DNA of 64,000 nt from Leucobacter sp. CX169 (GCF_017161405.1 NZ_CP071051.1:496001-560000); one strand, 5' to 3'; counted from the first letter of the stretch, positions 9,258-18,913 are shown. Numbers and translations: made by a program. Notes: generated by a model not told the origin, from the sequence alone.

Positions 9258-10276
9258 ACGGTCGAGGCAGTCGGCGGCGGGGGCTCCTTCCCTGGCCGGG
9301 AAAACGGGCGTCGGCTGCCGGCGTCGTCGCGGCAGCATTCGCGCTCCGCAGCGCGACGCTCCTGCGCGGCGGGGTACCCTTGGGCAGGATCCTCCCCGTG
9401 ATCGCGCGTGGCCCCGGTCCACCGACGCCCACCGTCGGGTCTGCGCGCGGAGGCGGTGACTTGGCCTCAGCGGACGCGAGCGTCGCAGAAGAGCTGCGCT
9501 TGGTCGCGCGGCGCGCGTCGAGGCGCGTGGCCGGGGGAGCCTCGTTGGCTGACGCCGTCGCGGGAGAGAACCATCCTTCGTGGCGCGTGCTCGCGGCGGC
9601 GTTGCTCGTTGCCGAGCGCAGCGGTGCTCCGCAGGCGGCCGCAATGGAGCGCATGTCGGAGAGCCTGTCCGCGATCGAATCGGCGGCCGAGCGGCGTCGA
9701 GTGCTGCTCACGGGGCCACGTGCGACCATCGCGCTGGTCGGATCGCTGCCGCTGCTGGCGGCAGCCTGTGGCGCGTTGCTTGGCTTCGACCCGTTCGGGG
9801 TGCTGTTCGGCGCCACCGGGGCGTTCCTGGTACCCGCCGGCGTCGGATTACTGGCGGCAGGGGTGGCGTGGGCCTCGGCCCTGGTGCGCCGCATCGAGCG
9901 CTCGCAGCGAATCGTGGGCGTCGAGCTCGAGCTCACCTGGATCGCTCTGCAGGGCGGCGGGCCACCGGGGCCCGCGCTCCGGCTCGTCGCCGACGCGGGT
10001 GCCAAAGTGGCCGCCGAGTGGGTGAGTGCCGACGCGCTCGTGGCCGGTGGGCCGACCAGGCGCGCCCTTGCGACCGCCTCGGCGACCGGCGTCGCGGCCG
10101 GTCCGTTGCTCCTCGCCGAGGCCGTCGGCGAACGGGAACGATCGCTGCGGAGCCTCGAGCGTGCGGCAGAACGGCTTGGGGTCACGATCTTGCTCCCGAT
10201 CGGCACCTGCGTGTTGCCGGCGTTTGTCGTGCTCGGCGTGATTCCGGTCCTCATCGCGATGCTGGGCGGCGTGTGA
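9254..10276 (+). CDS. Tad membrane platform protein, TadB-TadC-like fusion
   Basis: Protein of 340 residues starting at GTG inside the ATPase stop codon overlap. The first half has an ARRxA...GASLADA...AERSGAP...LSAIESAAERRRVLL pattern and two hydrophobic segments, as in TadB-like T2SF proteins. The second half (from about residue 218) repeats the plan in a TadC-like form: LELTWIALQGG, a second helical domain and a final pair of hydrophobic segments. TadB and TadC are usually separate proteins that form the inner-membrane platform, so this reads as one fused platform subunit. No frame disruption is visible. The two-domain reading rests on pattern, not on alignment. Confidence 0.78.
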   Translation: MNGRGSRRRGLLPWPGKRASAAGVVAAAFALRSATLLRGGVPLGRILPVIARGPGPPTPTVGSARGGGDLASADASVAEELRLVARRASRRVAGGASLADAVAGENHPSWRVLAAALLVAERSGAPQAAAMERMSESLSAIESAAERRRVLLTGPRATIALVGSLPLLAAACGALLGFDPFGVLFGATGAFLVPAGVGLLAAGVAWASALVRRIERSQRIVGVELELTWIALQGGGPPGPALRLVADAGAKVAAEWVSADALVAGGPTRRALATASATGVAAGPLLLAEAVGERERSLRSLERAAERLGVTILLPIGTCVLPAFVVLGVIPVLIAMLGGV

Positions 10277-10431
10277 ATGCTGCGTGGGCGGCGACCGCTG
10301 CTCACTCACCGACCGCGCAACTGGCGAGTTGTCCACAGATCCGACCTGGTCTCGCCCGCGGGGTGGACTCGCGCGGAGAATGGTCACACCGGTACCTGCC
10401 GGGCCGTGCCCCTCCGGAGAAAGGCACACCC

Positions 10432-10875
10432 ATGCTCGCGACCCTGCATACCCTCCCCATTCCGCGCTCGCACCAGCCCACTGACCAGGAGGCCCCCGGG
10501 GGCGTGCCTGCTCGCGAGTTCGGGGTCACGCGCGGCCCGGTACTGCCCGCGGTGGACATTCACGTGCGTCGCGTCGCGCGCTGGCCGTCCACACTGCCGA
10601 AACTCATGCGTCCCTCACGAACTCCGCAACCCGACGAGGTCGAACGGACCAGTCCGCAGCGGCTCGCACCAGCGGGATTGCGACGAGATCGCGCGCGCCT
10701 GCGTCAGCTGGCGCGCCCGGTCGGCGACGACCGCGGGGCGGTGACCGCCGAGTACGCGGTGGTGATTCTGGCAGCGGTCGCGTTCGCGGGCCTGCTGGTC
10801 GCCATTTTGCGCTCGGACGAGGTGCGGGCGATGCTCGTGCAACTCGTGCAGAATGCACTGGGCTCGGCTGGGTGA
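10432..10875 (+). CDS. DUF4244 Flp-like pilin
   Basis: Protein of 147 residues ending in DDRGAVTAEYAVVILAAVAFAG plus an amphipathic tail. This is the class III (Flp/TadE-type) prepilin signature: a Gly before a hydrophobic helix with Glu at position +5. The helix starts only near residue 101, so the N-terminal extension of about 100 residues is far longer than a usual pilin leader. The ATG at 10432 has a good ribosome site (GGAGAAAGG); an ATG at 10606 would give a short leader. It overlaps the following tadE-like gene by 23 bp and is probably the major pilin of the locus. Confidence 0.75.
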   Translation: MLATLHTLPIPRSHQPTDQEAPGGVPAREFGVTRGPVLPAVDIHVRRVARWPSTLPKLMRPSRTPQPDEVERTSPQRLAPAGLRRDRARLRQLARPVGDDRGAVTAEYAVVILAAVAFAGLLVAILRSDEVRAMLVQLVQNALGSAG

Positions 10876-11188
10876 CCGCGGCGCGGTCACCGCGGAGTTT
10901 GCGATCGTGCTCCCGACGGCGCTGCTGGTGCTGGGCCTCGTCCTCGGCGGGGTGCTGCTTGGCGCACACCGTGTCGCGCTGACGTCCGCCGCCGCCGATG
11001 TTGCGCGGCTCGAGGCGAGGGGCGATGCGGCGCTCGCCGCCGAGCGTCTCGGGCAGTTGCCTGGAGGCACGCAGGTGAGCCGGTCCGAGCAAGGAGGGCT
11101 GACCTGCGTCACCCTGCGGGCCTCGCCCGTAAACGGGCCGCTGCGTGCGTTGACCGTCTCGGCGACGGCCTGCGCGGCGAGATCATGA
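10853..11188 (+). CDS. TadE-like minor pilin
   Basis: Protein of 111 residues with a class III prepilin-like N-terminus (GDRGAVTAEFAIVLPTALLVLGL) and a small periplasmic-side domain containing two Cys. TadE-like proteins are minor pilins or anchors of Tad pili. The ATG lies inside the end of the DUF4244 gene. It is followed after 13 bp by another TadE-like gene in the same operon. Confidence 0.85.
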   Translation: MHWARLGDRGAVTAEFAIVLPTALLVLGLVLGGVLLGAHRVALTSAAADVARLEARGDAALAAERLGQLPGGTQVSRSEQGGLTCVTLRASPVNGPLRALTVSATACAARS

Positions 11189-11201
11189 CCATCGGTCGAG
11201 C

Positions 11202-11534
11202 ATGAGCGTTCCGCTGGGTTGGGGGCTCGCCGCGGCCGCCATGCTGATCGGGCTGCCGGTGGTCGCGGCGACCGGCGCGCTCGAGGCGCGCCAGCGCGCG
11301 GCGGGCGCCGCCGATGCCGCGGCGATCGCCGCCGCCGATGCACTATCGGGGTGGCTCGCGGACGACCCCTGTGTGGTCGCCGGGGAGGTCGCCGCTGCCG
11401 CTCGCGTCGAACTGGTTCGCTGCGAGATCAGCGGGCTTGAGGTGCGCGTTTGGGTGCGCGCGGGCACGCCGCTCGGCCCGGCCTTAGCGCGCTCTCGGGC
11501 GGGCCCGGAGGATTTGCGGGCAGACGGGCCCTAG
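11202..11534 (+). CDS. Rv3654c-like TadE-family protein
   Basis: Protein of 110 residues with one N-terminal membrane segment (about 8-27) followed by an Ala-rich amphipathic stretch (AAGAADAAAIAAADAL) typical of the TadG/TadE-like protein that closes actinobacterial Tad clusters ('helicase/secretion neighborhood TadE-like'). A Cys pair sits in the C-terminal part. The DEAD-box helicase that often neighbours it in other actinobacteria is not here; topA follows instead. Confidence 0.75.
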   Translation: MSVPLGWGLAAAAMLIGLPVVAATGALEARQRAAGAADAAAIAAADALSGWLADDPCVVAGEVAAAARVELVRCEISGLEVRVWVRAGTPLGPALARSRAGPEDLRADGP

Positions 11535-11606
11535 AATCGGGAGAAAGCGGGTGGCATCGGACTCCGAGCCGCACTTGTGTATCGTGTCGAGGGCAGTGGG
11601 CTGAGC

Positions 11607-11632
11607 CCTGGTAATCGCACTGGAGTACCAGG
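11607..11632 (+). promoter_or_regulatory. Stem-loop in the topA leader
   Basis: CCTGGTA (11607-11613) pairs with TACCAGG (11626-11632) about 30 bp before the topA start, in a 127-bp gap. There is no T-run, so it is more likely a leader structure than a terminator. Confidence 0.35.
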
Positions 11633-11661
11633 ACCGCAACGCGGAGCGAAGAAGGAGACCC

Positions 11662-14517
11662 GTGAAGGGGACGAAGAAGCTCGTCATCGTGGAGTCGCCG
11701 ACCAAGGCGAAAACGATCGGCGCCTATCTCGGTGACGACTATGAGGTCATCGCCTCAGTCGGACATATCCGCGACCTCGCGGAACCCTCCGAGCTGCCGC
11801 CAGAGCTCAAGAAAGGTCCCTTCGGTAAGTTCGCCGTCGATGTCGACAACGACTTCGCGCCCTACTACGTGGTGGCGGATAATAAGAAGAAGACCGTCAG
11901 CGACCTCAAGCGCGCACTGAAGAATGCGGACGAGCTGTGGCTCGCCACTGATGAGGACCGCGAGGGAGAGGCCATCGCCTGGCACCTGCTCGAGGTACTC
12001 AAGCCGAAGGTGCCCGTGCGCCGCATGGTGTTCCACGAAATCACCAAGGACGCGATCGAGCACGCCAAGGCAAACACACGCGAACTCGACACCTCGCTGG
12101 TCGACGCGCAGGAGACCCGGCGCATCCTCGACCGTCTCTACGGCTACGACATCTCGCCCGTGCTCTGGCGCAAGGTCGCGCCCAAGCTTTCGGCGGGGCG
12201 CGTGCAGTCTGCGGCGACCCGTCTCGTGGTCGACCGGGAACGCGAGCGTCTCGCCTTCACGGCCGCCGGATACTGGGACCTGACGGCGGCGTTCACGCTG
12301 GCCGAGCCCGTCGGCGGCGTCGAACAGTTCGAAGCTCGCTTGGTGCGCCTGAACGACAAGAAGCTCGCGGGCGGCGGAGACTTCGGCGACGACGGCAAGC
12401 TGACCGAGAAGGCGGCGAAGGCCGACGTGCTCGTGCTCGCGGCTGACCGCGCACAGGCGCTCGCCACCGCACTTGCCGCGGACGGCACGCAGGCGGAGGT
12501 GCGCGCGGTCGAGACGAAGCCGCACACCCGTCGCCCCGCAGCTCCGTTCACGACGTCGACCTTGCAGCAGGAGGCCTCGCGCAAGCTGCGCTACAGCTCG
12601 CGCCAGACCATGTCCTTCGCCCAGGGCCTGTACGAAAACGGGTACATCACCTATATGCGTACCGACTCGCCGACGCTCTCGCAGCAGGCGATTCAGGCGG
12701 CGCGCACGCAGGCCAAAGCGCTCTACGGCGCCGAGACCGTACCGGACGCCCCGCGTGTCTACACGGGCAAGGCGAAGGGTGCCCAGGAGGCGCACGAGGC
12801 CATTCGTCCCGCGGGCGAGGAGTTCCAGCGCCCAGCCGAGCTCAAGGGCAAGCTCACCCAGGGCGAGTTCGCCCTCTACGAGCTGATCTGGAAGCGCACC
12901 GTCGCGAGCCAGATGGCCGACGCGAAGGGCTCGACTGACACGGTCACCCTCGGCGTCAACCTCCCAGACCCCGACGCGGCGGGCACGGTCAACGCCGAGT
13001 TCACCGCGAGCGGCACCGTCATCACCTTCCAGGGCTTCCTCCTCGCCTACGAAGAGGGCAAGGACGAGAAGCGCGGCGAGTCCGAACGCAACGTCGCCCT
13101 GCCCCCGCTCACCCAGGGAGCGACCCTTGGCGTGCAAGATCCCGAGGCGAAGGGCCACGAGACGAGCCCGCCGCCCCGCTACACCGAGGCCAGCCTGACG
13201 AAGCGCCTCGAGGACCTCGGCATCGGCCGCCCCTCGACATTTGCCGCGATCATCAGCACGATCATGGACCGCGGCTACGTCACCAAGAAGGGCCAGGCTC
13301 TGGTTCCGAGCTGGATCGCCTTCTCGGTGGTGCGCCTGCTCGAAGAGTACTTCTCGGCGCTCGTGAACTACGACTTCACTGCCGAGATGGAGAACGACCT
13401 CGACCGGATCGCGGCTGGCGAAGCCGACCGCACCGAGTGGCTGCGAGAGTTCTACTTCGGCTCCGACAGCCACCCAGGCCTCCGTGGCGTCGTCGACAAC
13501 CTTGGCGAGATCGACGCCCGCGCCATCAACACGATCCGCATCGACGACGCGGTCTCGCTGCGCAACGGCAAGTACGGCCCGTACCTCGAGGTCTTCGACG
13601 ACAAGTGCGAGGTCGACGAGAACGGGGAACTCAAGCCTCGTATCGTGAACCTGCCCGAGGGGCTCGCCCCCGACGAGCTCACCCCGGCGCGCGCGCACGA
13701 GCTCGCGGACCAAGAGCCGATCGAGGACCGCGTGATCGGCGTGAACCCCGAGAACGGGCGGGAGATCCTTGCGAAGACGGGCCGTTTCGGCCCGTACGTG
13801 ACCGAGGCGATCCCCGAGGCGCCGGTCGATCCGGACGCGAAGCCGAAGGCGAAAAAGGCTGCGGCGGAAAAGCCGCGCACCGCCTCAATCTTCGCCTCGA
13901 TGTCGCTCGACACGATCGACCTCGATACCGCGCTCGCCCTGCTCAACCTGCCCCGCTTGGTGGGCACGGACCCCGAGACGGGGGCAGAAATCACGGCGCA
14001 GAACGGCCGCTACGGCCCGTATCTGAAGAAGGGCACTGACACGCGTACCCTTCCCAGCGAGGACGCGATCTTCACCGTCGACCTCGCCGGAGCACAGGAG
14101 ATCTTTGCCCAGCCGAAGTACGGCGCGAAGCGCGCGTCAAGCGCGTTGAAGGAGTTCGAGGCAGACCCGGTCAGCGGCAAGCCGATCAAGGTGAAGGACG
14201 GACGCTTCGGCCCGTACGTCACCGACGGCGAGACGAACGCCACGATTCCGCGCGGCGAAGAGGTCGAGAGCATCACCTTTGAGCGCGCCATCGAGCTGCT
14301 CGCGATCAAGCGCGCGAAGGGCCCGGTGAAGCGCAAGGCGCCCGCAAAGAAGGCGCCCGCCAAGAAGGCTCCGGTGAAGAAGGCCGCTGCGAAGAAGCCT
14401 GCGGCGAAGAAGGCCTCGGCGGCGAAGGCCGTCGATCCGGTCCGCTCCGCAGCCGCGAAGAAGGCGGCGGCGACGCGTGCCGCCAAGAAGGCGGCGGCGG
14501 AGGCGGCAGGGGAGTGA
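11662..14517 (+). CDS. topA: DNA topoisomerase I (type IA)
   Basis: Relaxes negative supercoils, 951 residues. The TOPRIM domain opens with VIVESPTKAKTI and carries DEDREGEAI for Mg binding. The active-site Tyr is in ITYMRTDSPTLS, and SAGRVQSAATR is present. The C-terminal third has four copies of the G(R/K)(F/Y)GPY(V/L) zinc-less repeat, followed by a tail of about 75 residues made of Lys/Ala/Pro runs (KKAPAKKAP..., AAKKAAA), the actinobacterial DNA-binding tail type. The GTG start has a clear GAAGGAG site. It overlaps tmk by four bases. Confidence 0.97.
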   Translation: MKGTKKLVIVESPTKAKTIGAYLGDDYEVIASVGHIRDLAEPSELPPELKKGPFGKFAVDVDNDFAPYYVVADNKKKTVSDLKRALKNADELWLATDEDREGEAIAWHLLEVLKPKVPVRRMVFHEITKDAIEHAKANTRELDTSLVDAQETRRILDRLYGYDISPVLWRKVAPKLSAGRVQSAATRLVVDRERERLAFTAAGYWDLTAAFTLAEPVGGVEQFEARLVRLNDKKLAGGGDFGDDGKLTEKAAKADVLVLAADRAQALATALAADGTQAEVRAVETKPHTRRPAAPFTTSTLQQEASRKLRYSSRQTMSFAQGLYENGYITYMRTDSPTLSQQAIQAARTQAKALYGAETVPDAPRVYTGKAKGAQEAHEAIRPAGEEFQRPAELKGKLTQGEFALYELIWKRTVASQMADAKGSTDTVTLGVNLPDPDAAGTVNAEFTASGTVITFQGFLLAYEEGKDEKRGESERNVALPPLTQGATLGVQDPEAKGHETSPPPRYTEASLTKRLEDLGIGRPSTFAAIISTIMDRGYVTKKGQALVPSWIAFSVVRLLEEYFSALVNYDFTAEMENDLDRIAAGEADRTEWLREFYFGSDSHPGLRGVVDNLGEIDARAINTIRIDDAVSLRNGKYGPYLEVFDDKCEVDENGELKPRIVNLPEGLAPDELTPARAHELADQEPIEDRVIGVNPENGREILAKTGRFGPYVTEAIPEAPVDPDAKPKAKKAAAEKPRTASIFASMSLDTIDLDTALALLNLPRLVGTDPETGAEITAQNGRYGPYLKKGTDTRTLPSEDAIFTVDLAGAQEIFAQPKYGAKRASSALKEFEADPVSGKPIKVKDGRFGPYVTDGETNATIPRGEEVESITFERAIELLAIKRAKGPVKRKAPAKKAPAKKAPVKKAAAKKPAAKKASAAKAVDPVRSAAAKKAAATRAAKKAAAEAAGE

Positions 14518-15170
14518 GCGGGGCCACCGCCGCCACGGCACACGGACTGACGGGTCGTTTCATCACGCTCGAGGGCGGCGATGGCGCGGGCAAGACGACC
14601 CAAGCCGAGCTGCTCGAAGCGTGGCTGCGGGCCCGCGGCCACGAGGTCGTGCGCACGCGCGAACCCGGAGGCACGTCGCTCGGTCGACAGCTCCGTGAAC
14701 TGCTCCTGCACGGCGACGAGCCGATTGACCCGCGCGCCGAGGCCCTGCTCTACGCGGCCGATCGTGCGCAGCACGTGGCGCAGGTGGTGCGGCCGGCGCT
14801 CGCGCGCGGGGCGATCGTCGTGCAGGATCGCTACATCGACTCGTCCCTCGCCTACCAGGGCGCGGGCCGCGTGCTCGAGGTCGACGATGTGCGCCGGCTC
14901 AGTGCCTGGGCGAGTGACTCGCTGCAGCCGGATCTCACCGTGCTACTTGATGTGTCACCCGAGCTCGCGGTCGAGCGGCGCGCGAAAGCCGGGGGAGTGG
15001 CCGACCGCCTCGAGCGCGAGGCAAACGACTTTCACACGGCGGTGCGCGAGGGCTTCCTGGCGCTCGCGGCTGCCGAGCCAGGGCGCTTCCTGACGCTCGA
15101 TGCGGCGCTACCGGTTGCCGAGCTGCATGCGAATATCGTGCAGCGCGCGGGCGCGATCCTGGCCGACTGA
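14514..15170 (+). CDS. tmk: Thymidylate kinase
   Basis: dTMP kinase making dTDP for DNA synthesis, 218 residues. The P-loop is GGDGAGKTT near residue 21, the DR(Y/F) motif is in QDRYIDSSLAYQG, and REPGGTSLG follows the family pattern. GTG start within GTGA overlapping the topA stop, so topA-tmk is one operon. In many actinobacteria holB (delta prime) follows tmk; here a non-coding stretch and convergent purL follow. Confidence 0.96.
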   Translation: MSGATAATAHGLTGRFITLEGGDGAGKTTQAELLEAWLRARGHEVVRTREPGGTSLGRQLRELLLHGDEPIDPRAEALLYAADRAQHVAQVVRPALARGAIVVQDRYIDSSLAYQGAGRVLEVDDVRRLSAWASDSLQPDLTVLLDVSPELAVERRAKAGGVADRLEREANDFHTAVREGFLALAAAEPGRFLTLDAALPVAELHANIVQRAGAILAD

Positions 15171-15255
15171 CCCCAAGGGTGAAGCGAGGGATGAAACCGC
15201 GGTCATCGCAGCCACGCCTCGCTTCAGTCCTGTTCTACTAGTACATAGAGCAATT

Positions 15256-15340
15256 GAAATCGGTTCGCGATTCGCAACCGAATCTATCGTTCTACTCGTG
15301 AGCGGGGCAATTTCAGCACCCCCCAGTGTCAGCCCCGCTC
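15256..15340. repeat. Nested dyads in an AT-richer gap between tmk and purL
   Basis: The 231-bp gap holds an AT-richer segment (about 15235-15300) with an imperfect dyad built on TCGGTT...AACCGA, and a separate 9-bp inverted repeat GAGCGGGGC (15300-15308) / GCCCCGCTC (15332-15340). No coding potential is apparent. It could be a remnant of an element or simply structured 3' UTR. Confidence 0.4.
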
Positions 15341-15356
15341 ACATCAGACTTGCACG

Positions 15357-15390
15357 AAAAGGGCCCCGCGGCAAGCCGCGGGGCCCTTTT
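15357..15390. terminator. Bidirectional terminator between tmk and purL
   Basis: Perfect 11-bp stem GGGCCCCGCGG / CCGCGGGGCCC with loop CAAG, flanked by AAAA on the left and TTTT on the right. It can act on both convergent transcripts. Confidence 0.92.
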
Positions 15391-15401
15391 CTGCGTCTCG
15401 G

Positions 15402-17741
15402 CTACGCGCCGACAGCGACCTCGCCGACGACCGCGCCGAAGCGCTCGGGAAGCGTGCCACGGTGTGCTCCGGCCAGCTCGCCGAGCGTAACGGTGAACTG
15501 ATCCTGCACCTCGAGGGCCGCATCGACACCGGTACCGTCGGTGACGCCCACGCGCAGCACGGGGTAGTTCCGACCCTCGCACAGGCCGCGGAACTTCACG
15601 TCCTCCTCGCGGGGCACCGAGACGAGCACGCGGCCCTGCGACTCCGAGAAGAGAGCGGTGGTCGCGTCGACGCCGTCGCGCTCCATGATCTCGCCGAGCC
15701 AGACGCGCGCGCCGACGCCGAAACGCAGAGTGGCATCGACGAGGGCCTGCGCCAGGCCGCCGTCTGAGAGGTCCTGCGCGGCCGAGATGAGTTCGCCCTG
15801 GACGCCCGCCTGCAGCAGCTCCGCGAGACGGCGCTCGCCCGCGAGGTCCACCGTGGGGGGCGTGCCGCCGAGGTGGCTGTGGATGGTGCCGGCCCAGGCC
15901 GAACCGTCGAGCTCCTCACGCGTGGTGCCGAGCAGGTAGAGGTTCTCGCCCTGATCCTGCCAGCCGCTCGGGACACGCTTCGCGACGTCGTCGATAATCC
16001 CGAGCACGCCGACCACGGGGGTCGGGTGAATCGGGGTGTCGCCCGTCTGGTTGTAGAACGACACGTTTCCGCCGGTCACGGGTACCTCGAGCGCGAGACA
16101 CGCGTCAGAAAGGCCCTCAACGGCGCGTGAGAACTGCCACATCACCTCGGGGTTCTCGGGGCTGCCGAAGTTCAGGCAGTCCGTCACGGCGGTGGGCACA
16201 GCGCCCGACGTCGCGACGTTGCGGTAGGCCTCGGCGAGCGCGAGCTGCGCACCCGCGTACGGGTCGAGCTGGCAGTAGCGGCCGTTCGCGTCGGTCGCGA
16301 TGGCGATGCCGAGCCCGGTCTCCTCGTCGACGCGGATCATGCCGGCGCCGTCGGGGAAGCTGAGCGCGGTGTTGCCCATGACGTAGTGGTCGTACTGGTT
16401 CGTTATCCACGACACGTCTGCCTGATTCGGGCTGGCAGCCACGGCGAGGAGCTGCTCGCGCAGCTCGGCGCCGGAGTTCGCGCGGGGCAGCGCCGAGGCG
16501 GTGTCCGCCTGCAGCGCGTCGATCCACGCCGGGTAGGCGACGGGACGCTCGTACACCGGTCCGTCGACGGCGACCGTCGACGGGTCCACGTTGACGATCT
16601 CCTCGCCGTGCCAGTTGATGACGAGGCGGCCGGTGTCGGTGACGTGGCCCAGCACGCTGGTCTCGACGTCCCACTTCTCGGTGACGGCGAGGAACGCGTC
16701 GAGCTTCTCAGGCGCGACGACCGCCATCATGCGCTCCTGGCTCTCCGACATGAGGATCTCCTCGGCGGTGAGCGACGGGTCGCGCAGCAGGACGCTGTCG
16801 AGCTCGATGAACATGCCGCCGTCGCCGTTCGCCGCGAGCTCGCTCGTGGCGCAGGAGATGCCGGCCGCGCCGAGATCCTGAATGCCCTCAACCAGCTCGC
16901 CGCGGAACAGCTCGAGGCAGCACTCAATGAGCACCTTCTCGGCGAAGGGGTCGCCGACCTGCACGGCGGGGCGCTTGGTGGGGCCGCCCTCGTCGAAGCT
17001 GTCAGAGGCCAGGATCGACGCGCCGCCGATGCCGTCGCCGCCCGTGCGGGCGCCGAAGAGGACGACCTTGTTGCCCACGCCCGAGGCGTTGGCCAGGTGC
17101 AGGTCCTCGTGGCGCAGCACGCCGACGCCCAGGGCGTTGACGAGCGGGTTCGCCTGGTAGACCGCGTCGAACACGGTCTCGCCGCCGATGTTGGGCAGGC
17201 CGAGGCAGTTCGCGTACGAGCTGATGCCCGACACGACGCCGTGCACGACGCGCGCGGTGTCGGGGTGGTCGATGTCACCGAAGCGCAGCTGGTCCATCAC
17301 TGCGACCGGGCGTGCGCCCATCGAGATGATGTCGCGGATGATGCCGCCGACGCCGGTGGCCGCGCCCTGGAAGGGCTCGATGTAGGAGGGGTGGTTGTGG
17401 CTCTCCACCTTGAAGGTCACGGCGAAGCCATTGCCCACGTCGACCACACCGGCGTTCTCGCCCATGCCGACGAGCAGGCGTTCCTTCATCTTGTCGTTGA
17501 CCTTCTGGCCAAACTGGCGCAGGTAGATCTTGGAGGACTTGTACGAGCAGTGCTCGGACCACATGACGGAGTACATTGCGAGTTCACCGGAGGTGGGGCG
17601 GCGCCCCAGAATCTCGCGGATCTTCGCGTACTCGTCGTCCTTCAGCCCGAGAGCGCCGTATGGCTGCTCCTTGTCGGGCGTCTGGGTCGCGTTCGCGACC
17701 GTGTCGGGGGCATGCACTTCGGGGACGTGGGACTCAGTCAC
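15402..17741 (-). CDS. purL: Phosphoribosylformylglycinamidine synthase, large subunit
   Basis: ATP-dependent FGAM synthase subunit of the small (PurLQS-type) class, 779 residues; it works with PurQ and PurS, encoded about 35 kb away in this window. The ATP-binding and AIRS-like domains are duplicated in the usual order, with [12 protein letters not shown] near residue 60 and the GGDGIGGA glycine motif. GTG at 17741 is chosen because GGAGAG sits eight bases upstream; a 58-codon extension shows no protein-like content. Monocistronic, ending in the shared bidirectional terminator. Confidence 0.96.
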   Translation of the reverse strand: MTESHVPEVHAPDTVANATQTPDKEQPYGALGLKDDEYAKIREILGRRPTSGELAMYSVMWSEHCSYKSSKIYLRQFGQKVNDKMKERLLVGMGENAGVVDVGNGFAVTFKVESHNHPSYIEPFQGAATGVGGIIRDIISMGARPVAVMDQLRFGDIDHPDTARVVHGVVSGISSYANCLGLPNIGGETVFDAVYQANPLVNALGVGVLRHEDLHLANASGVGNKVVLFGARTGGDGIGGASILASDSFDEGGPTKRPAVQVGDPFAEKVLIECCLELFRGELVEGIQDLGAAGISCATSELAANGDGGMFIELDSVLLRDPSLTAEEILMSESQERMMAVVAPEKLDAFLAVTEKWDVETSVLGHVTDTGRLVINWHGEEIVNVDPSTVAVDGPVYERPVAYPAWIDALQADTASALPRANSGAELREQLLAVAASPNQADVSWITNQYDHYVMGNTALSFPDGAGMIRVDEETGLGIAIATDANGRYCQLDPYAGAQLALAEAYRNVATSGAVPTAVTDCLNFGSPENPEVMWQFSRAVEGLSDACLALEVPVTGGNVSFYNQTGDTPIHPTPVVGVLGIIDDVAKRVPSGWQDQGENLYLLGTTREELDGSAWAGTIHSHLGGTPPTVDLAGERRLAELLQAGVQGELISAAQDLSDGGLAQALVDATLRFGVGARVWLGEIMERDGVDATTALFSESQGRVLVSVPREEDVKFRGLCEGRNYPVLRVGVTDGTGVDAALEVQDQFTVTLGELAGAHRGTLPERFGAVVGEVAVGA

Positions 17742-17923
17742 GCTCGGGGCTCTCCGTTGCTCGAGGTGGCGCGCGGCAGCGCAGTGCCGGTGCCTGGGTT
17801 GGGCCTTCGGCCAGTCTACCCGTCCGTGTGAGTGTGCTCGCGCGGGCCGTGCCGGCCTGGGAATGCGGTGCATTCGGCGCGTGGGGCTGGCGATTCGGTG
17901 GCGAAGCGACAACACTGAACATT

Positions 17924-18856
17924 ATGAGTACACAGCAGCCTCACACTCCTGACGTGTCCACACCCGAGGGGGCGGCCCCGGCTGCGACGCCTCAGTCGGC
18001 CCCGGTTCAGACACGGCCCGCGGCCCACCGCCAGCTCTCGCCGTTCCTGAAGGTCAGCATCGGCCTGCTCGCGGTCGTCTCGATCGCCTCGATCGCGCTG
18101 CTCTTCTTGGGCGACTTCGAGGGCAAGTTCGAGCGGGTGTTCTCGACCTTCATTCTCTTTGCCGTCTTTACGACGTTCACGGCGCTCGATACCCGGCGCG
18201 AGACCCGCTCGGAGTGGTACGCGCCGGTCGCCCTGATCGCGAACACGTACATCTTGGGCCTCGCCCTCATCGTGATCTGGATCACGCCGTACGACTTCAC
18301 CCTGATCTTCACGATCTTCTGGAAGTCGGTCTTCATTATCGGGGTGACCCGCATCGTCATCATCGGCTGCGAGCTGCTGCTGCGCCTCGGCAACAACCGG
18401 CCCGCGCCGCTCGGCCGTTTCGCGTTCATTACGAGCGTGCTCGCGGTGCTCTCGGGCATTCTCTTCACGGCGCCCACCGGCATCGAGGCGTTCAAGGTCA
18501 CGATCCCCGATCTGTACTGGAAGATCGCCGTCGCGACGCTGATCCTGACCGCCCTCGGCCTCGCGATTACCTTGCTGCTGCGCTGGAACTACGCCGCTGA
18601 CGAGCGCGACGCCCGCCGGGCCGCCGCGCCTGCACAGCCTGCCCCGCTTCCGCAGGTGCAGCCGGCCCCGCTGGCGCAGTACCCCGCCGGGCAGTACCCG
18701 GGCCAGCAGGATCCTGCCTCGGCGCCCGCGCCGCAGCCCGCCGCGGCCCCGCAGCCGGAACTTTTGCCCTGGCCGCTCTTCGCCGATGGCACCCCGCTGC
18801 CCGCCGATGCAAACGGCCAGCCGGACTTCTCGGTGTTGCAGCCGCCGCAGGCGTAG
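17924..18856 (+). CDS. Multi-spanning membrane protein with Pro/Ala/Gln-rich tail
   Basis: Protein of 310 residues. A soluble Pro/Ala N-terminus (about 40 residues) is followed by roughly six hydrophobic helices (about 44-225), then a disordered tail rich in Pro, Gln and Ala with short QYPAGQYPGQQ-type repeats and a final LLPWPLFADGTPLP segment. I do not recognise a characterised family. It is divergent from purL. An AACACT hexamer seven bases before the ATG could serve as a -10 box, which fits a leaderless start. Confidence 0.75.
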   Translation: MSTQQPHTPDVSTPEGAAPAATPQSAPVQTRPAAHRQLSPFLKVSIGLLAVVSIASIALLFLGDFEGKFERVFSTFILFAVFTTFTALDTRRETRSEWYAPVALIANTYILGLALIVIWITPYDFTLIFTIFWKSVFIIGVTRIVIIGCELLLRLGNNRPAPLGRFAFITSVLAVLSGILFTAPTGIEAFKVTIPDLYWKIAVATLILTALGLAITLLLRWNYAADERDARRAAAPAQPAPLPQVQPAPLAQYPAGQYPGQQDPASAPAPQPAAAPQPELLPWPLFADGTPLPADANGQPDFSVLQPPQA

Positions 18857-18860
18857 CGAC

Positions 18861-18905
18861 ACGCACAAGCGCCCCCGACTTTCGCGGTCAGGGGCGCTTG
18901 TGCGT
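18861..18905. terminator. Long perfect hairpin between convergent genes
   Basis: Perfect 15-bp stem ACGCACAAGCGCCCC / GGGGCGCTTGTGCGT with a 15-base loop, lying between the stops of the membrane protein gene and the LeuB-like gene. No T-run on either strand, so termination may be weak or factor-assisted. Confidence 0.7.
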
Positions 18906-18913
18906 TGCGGGGT

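Noticed and set aside
11535-11661. Riboswitch or small RNA upstream of topA
   Set aside because: Only one 7-bp stem is visible and nothing matches a known riboswitch core.
11755-13713. A 652-codon minus-strand frame inside topA
   Set aside because: Antisense to a well-conserved topoisomerase, no independent support.
15240-15345. Insertion-sequence end or attachment site
   Set aside because: Dyads are imperfect, with no target duplication and no transposase or integrase nearby.
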